Source: Photobacterium sp. TLY01 (lineage in GTDB: Bacteria > Pseudomonadota > Gammaproteobacteria > Enterobacterales > Vibrionaceae). Taken from it: DNA of 64,000 nt. Below are positions 39,001 through 48,000 of the stretch, piece by piece. The stretch covers positions 124,001-188,000 of the forward strand of contig NZ_CP090365.1 of NCBI RefSeq assembly GCF_021432065.1. The letters are read 5' to 3'. The notes below the pieces were generated by a model. That model was not told the origin of the DNA, searched no databases, and saw only the letters and a program-made list of their open reading frames with translations. Both the position numbers and the translations under genes were made by a program. Numbering within the stretch: position 1 is the stretch's first letter; the number at the start of each line of letters is the position of its first letter.

Positions 39001-42000
39001 CAAAATTCAAACTGCCATTCACGCTGGCCGTATCCGTTTCAGTCGGTGCGCCCGGGGTTTCATCAAAAACCGCCAGATCCTGTACATCGGCGCTCACCAA
39101 TAATTCCACAGTACCGCTGTAATCTTCGGCGCCCTGGAACTGGACCGCACTGAGCTGGCTGGCATCGGTAATCGTGATGCTGGTCACCAGGTCGCCATCG
39201 GCATCCACCAATAAGCCCGTTGCCGGATCCGCGACCGTCACAGTGACCTGAGTAAAGGTTTCCAGGCCTTCTTCTGGTGTTGTGCTGATATCGCCGACCA
39301 CCCCGCCTAAATCCAGCGTAATCAGGCCGTCTTCATAGGCCGTGCCTGAGACGATGACTTCCGGCTCACCGGATTCCGACACCGGTTGGCGATCGGCATC
39401 CAGTCCCTGAGTGTCGACCACCGAAATATTGGTGCTTGGATTGTCCACCACAGGCGAGACACGGATAGGAATGCTGTCTGTCACCTGGTTGCTGTCACCA
39501 CTGACGATGTCTGTGTTGACGTAACGGACCTCCAGCATAAAATCACCGGCAAAATCCTGCGGCAGGTTGAGTGTTACGCCGGTCAAATCGACGGTTCCGT
39601 CCGGGCCAACTGTGGTTTTGATCTGGTACTGGCCTGTGGTGAAGTTGAATTCCATACCGGATATCGAGGCACCCGGCGGCAATAAACTGGCATCAATCAC
39701 CAGAGAGAATTCATCGTCGTCCTGATCGCCGGATGCCGTGTCTACCTGCACAATTTGCAGCAGGTAGTCGCCTAGTTCGACCTGTGTGTCTTCCGTGCCC
39801 AGCACCACAACAGAATCATCCACGACAATTTCACCGGCGAACTTATCAAAATCCCCCTGACTGAAATTTACGGTGATCACATCAGAGACAATCACAATGG
39901 CACTGGGATCGCCGTCATCACTGAGATCCTGGACTTCGCCGGCGATTTCAATTTGCGCCGAGCCGACAAAATTCGGTGGCGCAACAATGCGAACCTGGTC
40001 AATATCCCCGGCTGGCACGACCCAGCTGCCGTCCCCGTTGTTAATCCCGCCGATCACCACAAATCCGGCATTGGGCTGATCTAAAAAGGTAATGACCACA
40101 TTGGTGATCACCTCATCACTGCTGGGATCAAAATCTTCAAACGCGACGATGCCGACGGAATCCGGGCCGCCGGTTAGGTCCAGTTCGCCATCGACGGTAA
40201 TTTCGTTGTCCTCAAAGATCGGATTGCCGCTGCCGTCCGTGCCAATCTGAACGCCAATGCCGGCATCCGGTTCGACAACCGCCCTGATATTCAAGGTGAG
40301 CGTGCCCGTAACCTGACCGGTTGCCACAGCAGGCGAGTCAACATCATCTTCCTGCAGGTCCACCACTGTGGTCAGGGTGACATCCAGATCTGAGTCTTCC
40401 GGTGCCAGCAGTTGCAGCTGTGCCCCGCCCTGCAACAACGCAAATTCTGCCGCGCTGAGTGTCACCGAGCCACTGCCATCCACAGTCAGAGTCGTGATGC
40501 TGCCGCCATCATTGATTTGCAGTGAATAACCCGGGTCTGTCGGAATGTTCTGAATCGTCAGACCGGTGGCAAACTCCTTGCTGTCTGCCAGCACCGGCTG
40601 CCAATTGATTGTGACCGCTTGATCTTCCAGGCCCTGACTGGTTCGGGTGTAATCACCGCTGTTGATGACAGGTTCAATATGAATAATCAGATTGGTGTCA
40701 TACACCAGTTGATCGCCATCGTTTTCTGTCACCACATAACGCACATCCAGCACCACATCTTCAGTCGCATTGGGTGGCGGCTGAATCACAATTTCGCCAG
40801 CGGTCACTGTACCGTTCAGGCTCAGCTGATACCTGGGCAAGCCGGTGACCGGGTCTGTCCCGGCAAAAATCAGGGTTTGTTCATTACCCGAGGCATCAAA
40901 GATCACCGTACCTTCAGGAATGTTGGCCACCAGAACCGACAAAATCTCAGAGTCGTCATCCGGGGCATTGGGTTTTTCTCCCGACGACACCATGAAATCG
41001 ACCGTAGCCTGACCGCCTTCCTCTATGGTGGTCTCAAGCGCATCCTCGCCGGGCACTTCAGTCCAGATGGAACCTGTGGTGTCAATGAACGGCTGATCAG
41101 CCACACCGGTGAGCGCAACATTGATGGTTTGCGCCGGGATCACCCGCTCATCGGTCGCCGTGGTGGTGGTGCCGTCTGCCAGCGTGATCGTCACTTCGTC
41201 CCGGACAACCCCTTCCACAGTGAAAGAAAAATCGACATTGCTTTCCGGCACCGGCTGTAACGCAATCTCGCCGATATCGGTGTAAGCAAATTCATAGACG
41301 CCATTGGCATCCGGGCTGAGGGGTGTACCGTTTTGCAGCAGGACAGCGCCATCCGGCAGGCCAGAAATACGGACAAACAGGGTTTCTACGCCAAAATCAT
41401 CGGCGGTGTCGTCCAGCTCGGTCAGCGTAATATGATCACTGAGCGGAATCGGTTCATCTTCCAGCCCTTCCACCCGTGTCACTCTGAGCTGTGCATCATC
41501 AGCCACCGGCAGCACGTTGATCACCACTTCCTGAACCACAGACTGGGCGGTTTCCGAACCGGCCAGCGGGTTCAGGGTTTCCGTACTCTGGGCGATCAGT
41601 TCGAGGCGGATATCGCCACTGAAATTATCCGCCGGATCGACAGCCACAGTATTGATCTGGCTGACCGGGACTAAGAAAGACCCGTCGCCCTGATCAATCA
41701 GCCCTTCACCGACGATCTGGCCTTCCCCTTCGACAATACGCACGATATACACCAGCTCTTCGGAGCCGTCGGTATCTTGCAGCAAGGCATTGAATGACGG
41801 GCCGATATTGATGTTATCACCGTCTTCCTGCCCGTTGCCGTAATGAACCTGTGCCGCGCCGTCCCAGACAGGCACATCGGCAATCCCCTGCACATCAACG
41901 GACAAAGTACCGGTCAGTTGAGCCGGCGGCGTGCCTTCTGTGACATTTACCTGAGCGGTCACCGTGAAATCCAGCAAAAAACCAGGCTCGGCAGCCGTCG

Positions 42001-45000
42001 AATAATCGGGGTCAGGCACAAAGGTGACCCCTTCCAGCTCAAACACGCCGTCCCCGTCGGGATCCGTAAAGGCGCTGGCCGGAATTTGGACCTGACCGCC
42101 GGTCGGGGTAATCAGCACGCCATTAAGGTAAAAGTCCCCGTGCGGCTCAGCAGGCAGCACGATAAAAACATCCCCAATGGTTTCGCCTCTGTCCTGATCG
42201 CCCAGATCGATCGACATGGAGACAGGAATCCCCAGCGTCGGATCGGCCAGACTCTCGTCCGGGTCCGGATTGCGCCCCTGCTCTTCCACGCCTTGCGCAG
42301 GATCGACCGTGAGCACAGGGCTCTCATCTGTGATGGTCAGGTTGATCAGGCTGGTATCCAGATCGTTATCGCCATCCAGCACTTCGAACGTCAGCGTGCT
42401 GCTCAGGGCGGTGTCGGCATGATCGATATCAGGTTGCGAGACAAAAAACGCATCGCCTTCGGGATGCACGAATAGCTGGCCAATCAGCTGGCCGCTTTCA
42501 AATATATCGACCGCGATAAATCCGTTGGCATCCGGCGTCCCGCTGGCCAGCTCAGTCCGGTTGCCGTCTGCGTCAATGATAGCCGTCACTTGCGCATCAT
42601 CGGCCCCTTCCTGACTGACGGCCAGCAGATCCAGCGTGCTGCTTGTCTGTCCTTCCACTAAAGTCCCGAAGGTGATATCAGTCGTGATTGGCGTATCATC
42701 ATTGACAGTCACAGACAGCGTCACCGCAGCGCTGGGATCCTCATCCTGATCGACAGCGGTCACCGTGAAATCCAGTTGCAGACTGGTATCGTCATCCGGT
42801 TGCTGGTGATCAAGCGCCCCCGTCAGGGTAAAGGTATAGCTTGCTGTCGCTACATCAAAATCCAGAATGAAGACGGTGACGCCATTGGCCTGACCCAGAT
42901 AAGTGTCTGTCCCGACATCATAGACCAGAGTCACAGGATTGCCGCCTGAGGTGAGTCCGGCATTGGCCGCATTGAAGGCATCGACATCGACAACAAATTG
43001 CGTCACTTGATCCGAGCCGGAATCGAGCGTGATCTGACCGGTCGCAGATTCGCCGTCACCGCCGGGATTGGTGCCCGGATGGACGCTACTGCCGCCATCC
43101 AGATCAGCTTCTGTCACAGTGACCGCTTCAATCGCAGTCAGCACCGGATCATCGCCGTCTTGAATTGTCACATTGACCGGCACCAGATTATCGAGAAAAT
43201 CACCATCAGTGTCCTGCACCTGAACCGGTAACTGGAATTGGATCTGATCATTCTGCGACACCACCAGGTCTGAAGTGTCTGTCCCTTGATGATCCAAAGG
43301 AGCAAGCTGCTCAACCACCAGACTGACATCCAGCCCTGCGCCATCAGCGTTCTGGGTCGCCACCAGCGTCGCGGTCAGTACAGTCGCCCCACCGGCAGTC
43401 AGGGTCAGTACCTTGGTTGCATCGTCCCAGTTTGCCGTCACAGGCTGGCCGCCTGCGGTGATTTCAGCCTCCAGTTCACTGATTAGTTGTGCAAGCGTGG
43501 CAGTGTCCAGGGTGACTGTGGCCGGGTCGAGCCGGTCAACCCCCGGATTGATCGTGAACTCTGTCTGTCCCGAGACCGGATAACCATCGGCCGGATCAGC
43601 CGGGGTGAGATCGCCTTCCGTCAAGACGATGTCAGTTACACCAGTAAAGCTGCCGTCGGCGTTAGTCCCGTCGGCGATAGTGAGCGTGATGGTAGCCGGC
43701 GCACTGGTATCACTATCTCTGTCCTGCGCCAGGACCGTCAGAGTCAGGTTGTTGTTATCCGGCGCATCAAACTGATCGAGCGGCTGAGTCTGGTTCACCA
43801 CATAATTACCATCGAGATCAATCGTGATGGTCAGCACAGTGATCGCAGGGTCATCAGTACGCGTGACAGTAATGGTATCGCCAGTCACGGCATACTCTGT
43901 CTCAAAGCCATTGCTGGTCAGATTGTCCAGCGCAGCCTGAACCGGATCGAAAAAGACACTCACCACATCGTCGCTGCCGGTATCGATCTCTATCGTACCG
44001 TTCGCTGATGCGATGCCGTCATCACCTTCATTGAGACTGGCGCCGGAATCGCTGCCGAATGCCGGCAGATCCCCGTCAATAATCGCAATCCGGGTCACAT
44101 CCGGCGTGGCCAGTAAATCGCCGTCACTGTCGGCGACCTGCAACGGCACATCGATGCGAATATCGCTGCCATTGGCCAGCACGATCTCGCCATTGAGATC
44201 GACATGCTCTAAAGGACGGAACTGCTCCACGCTGGCGGTGACATCGACATCACTGCCATTCTGGCTGGCCGTAAAGGTCACGGTGAGTACCGGGTCATTC
44301 CCGCCCGCTGTCACCAGGGTAATCGTGACCACGCCATCGACGGATTCGTCGACAAGTGCCGTTAACGTTTCACCGTTTGAGGTCAGTGCAGCAAGTTCAG
44401 TTTGCAGCGTGTCTGCCGCACCGGCTTCCAGCATCAGGGTACTGGCGACTAAATCATCCGTAACCGCAGCAATCGCAAAAGTGGTGGTGTTATCCACCGG
44501 ATAAGTCTCTGCCGGATTCGCGGTTTCCAAATCGCCTTCGGTGATACTGAGGGTACGGTTGCCGCCTTCCGCATCCGGACCGTCGGTGATATTAATGATC
44601 AGGTTGCCCTGATTGCTGCTGTCTCCATCCTGATCAACCGCAATCAGCGGCAGCACCAGCTCGGTGATATCGCCGTCATCCAGCTGCTCCAGCGGTAAAT
44701 GCTGCACAACCGTGTAGGTGCCATCGCTATTCACGGTGACCGTCAGCACAGGCGTGCCGTCTGTGTCTGTCACCAGCTCAATGACATTGCCTGTCACCGT
44801 ATAACTGGTGTTTACCCCGTTGGAGATCAGATCCTCCAGCGATGGCTGATTGTCGGCAAATTCCAGCGAGGCGATCGCATCACTGCCGATGTCCAGCGGT
44901 ATACTGCCGTTGACTGTCTGTTCATCCAGAGTTTCGGTGAAGTTGGTGCCGCTGTCTGTCCCGAGTGATGGCAGAACGCCATCGGTAATGGTGACTTGTG

Positions 45001-48000
45001 CATTGACGGGCTGCTGCAGCGGATCGCCGTCCACATCTGCCAGCTGAACCGGAATACTGACCACCAGATCTGTACCGTTCACCGAGACCAGCCCGGTGTC
45101 ATTGCCGGCTTGATCATGATCCAGCGGTAAATGCTGAGTGGTTGAAAAACTGACGGTTACATCCTGGCCGTTGGCAGCCTGCGCTGCGGTCAGGGTGATT
45201 GTCAAAGCAGGCGTACCGTCAGTCAGCGCACCGGTCAGTTCGCCCGTGGCGGCGTTATAAGTGAAGGTCAGTGCCTGTCCGCCGGATGTCAGCTCGGCTT
45301 CCAGCTCATCAATCAAATCCTGAAGCTGGGCAGGGTCGATTTCAATCGTAGACGGGTCAAGCCGGTCTTCCCCTGCCACCACATCTGCCGTGGTTGCGTT
45401 GGTGGCCGGGTAACCGCTGGGAGCCAGATCGGGCTCGGTCAGCGACAGGGCAATGGTGCCGCCACCGGCGGGATCATCGCCATCGGTGACCGTAATGGTG
45501 ATAGTGCCGGTATTGGTGTCCCCATCTTGATCAGTAATGATGAGATTGAGCGGCAAATCAAGACTATTGCTGGCATCCTGATCCAGCGTGCCGGTCAGCA
45601 GTGTCTCGTAGCTGCCGTCTTCCGCAATGGTCACCGTCAGAATCAGGTTACCATCGGCATCACTGACTGTGATTTCATTGTCATTGACCGCAAAGGTGAC
45701 TGGCTCGCCATTGCTGTTAATCCCCGTCAGGCCGGGCTGGTCAGGCGAAAAATTCAGGCTTGCCAGAGCATCAGAGCCAATATCCACACGGATGCTGCCC
45801 GCGTTGTTCACCACACCGCTATCGGTGGTTTCATTCACGGTCACCCCGATTTCGTCGAACAGTAGCGGGATCTCGCCATCGCTGATGGTGACGGTTGCCG
45901 CCACCGGTGCGATCAGGCTATCGCCGTCTGCATCGTTGGCCTGGACGTTAAAGTTGATGGCAATACTGTCACCGCTGACAGACACGAAACCGTCGCTGTT
46001 GCCAGCCAGGTTATGATTAAGCGGCAGATTCTGGGTGACGGCAAGATTGAGCGACACATCATTGCTGTCAGCGACCTGAGTGGCCGTCAACACAATACTG
46101 ACAGCGACGGTGCCGTCAGCCAGTGCGCCCTGTAACACCCCCGTGGCCGGGTCGTACGTAAAAGTCAGCGGCTCTGTACCTGAGCCCACTTCTGCATTGA
46201 GTTCAGTGATCAATGCCTGCACGTCGGCCGGATCAATTTGTACTGATTCCGGCACTAACCGGTCGGCACCGGCGGTAATCACCACATCCTGGCTGTTGCT
46301 TTCCGGATATAAAGTCGGATCTGAATCCGGCTCTCTTATAGCAACAGCGACACTTCCGCCACCAGCGGCATCACCGCCGTCGGTGATATTGACAGTGATC
46401 GTGCCCGGCGTGCTGTCTCCGTCATCATCAGTCAGCAACACATTCAGCGGGATCACCAGCGGATCAGAATCGGTCTGATCAAAAGTGCCCGTCAGGGTGA
46501 CATCGTACGCACCACTCTCGTCAATATTGACCGTCAAAATGACAGTACCGTCTGCGTCAAGCACCTGTAGCGTATCGTCATCGACCAGATTCACCGTGAC
46601 ATCTTCGCCATTGCTCTGTATACCCACCAGGCCTGGCTGAGTCGGCAAAAATGTCAGACTGGCAACCGCGTCACTGCCGATATCAATCCCGATGCTGCCG
46701 GGCAAAGTCGCACCCTGATCATCGGTTTCATTCACGTTCACCTGGGTATCGTCAAGAAAGGCCGGCAGCTTACCGTCAATGATGGTCACAGTCGCAGCGA
46801 CCGGTACTGCCAGTGGGTCTCCATCGACGTCGCTGGCCTGAACAGGCAAGCTAATCAGAATCGTTCCCCCGTCGACCGCGACAAAGCCGTCGGCATTCCC
46901 GTTCAGGTGATGATCAAGCGGCGCATTCTGAATCACCGCCAGCGTCAGGCTGATATCATTGCTGTCCGCCACCTGCACTGCCGATGGCAAAATACTCAAC
47001 ACGACCGTGCCGTCTGCGAGCGCACCTTCCAATGCGCCCGTTGCCGCATTGACAGTGAAGGTCAACGCTTGACCGCCTGAAGTCAGCTCCGCATCCAGCT
47101 CAGTAATCAGCGCCGCCAACTGACTCGGATCGATTTCGACGGTTTCTGGGACTAATCTGTCTTCTCCTGCTGAAACCGCCACCGTTGAGCTACTTTGTGC
47201 GGGATAATTACTGGGATCCAACTCCGGCTCATTCACGGTCACCGCAATCACTTCACCGCCCGGAGGATCATCGCCATCAGTCACACTCACAGTGATCTGC
47301 CCCGTATCCTGATCACCGTCATTATCAGTAATGACCAGGTTCATCGGGATATCCAGCGAATCGCCGCTCAGATGATCTAAGGTGCCGGTCAACACCACGT
47401 TATACTGACCATCAGAGGTGATCGTGACCGTCATGATCACAGTGCCATTACTGTCTTCCAGCGTGATCTGATCGCCATTCGGAACCAGGGTCACCGGATT
47501 ACCGTTACTGGTGATCGTTAAGGCTGGCTGGGTATCATCAAACACCAGCGAATCAATGCCGTCGCTGCCGATATCCAGCCCAATCGATCCGGTCAGGGTC
47601 TGGCCGTTATCCGCCGTTTCATTGGCCGTCACCCCGGTATCTGCCAGAAACGCAGGAAAATCGCCGTCATTGATCACCACAGTGATCGCTGCCGGTGTTA
47701 CTAAGCTGTCACCGTCCGTATCCTCGGCATTCAGCGGCAGGGTTAATGCAATCGTCTCGCCGTTGGTGGTGACGTAAGGCGAGGTGACTGTGCTGTCAAT
47801 ATGATCTAAGGGCACATGCTGGGTTACTGTGATGCTGACCGCCAAATCTTTCTCGCCGGACTGCGCCGTGGTAAAGCTGACTTCTAACGCCAGTGAATTG
47901 TCGGGCAAACGGCCTTCCAGCACACCGGTTGCCGGATTAACCGAGAAAGTGATGGTCTGCGTATCCGAGGTCAGAACCGCGCCCAGATCAGCCAGAATCG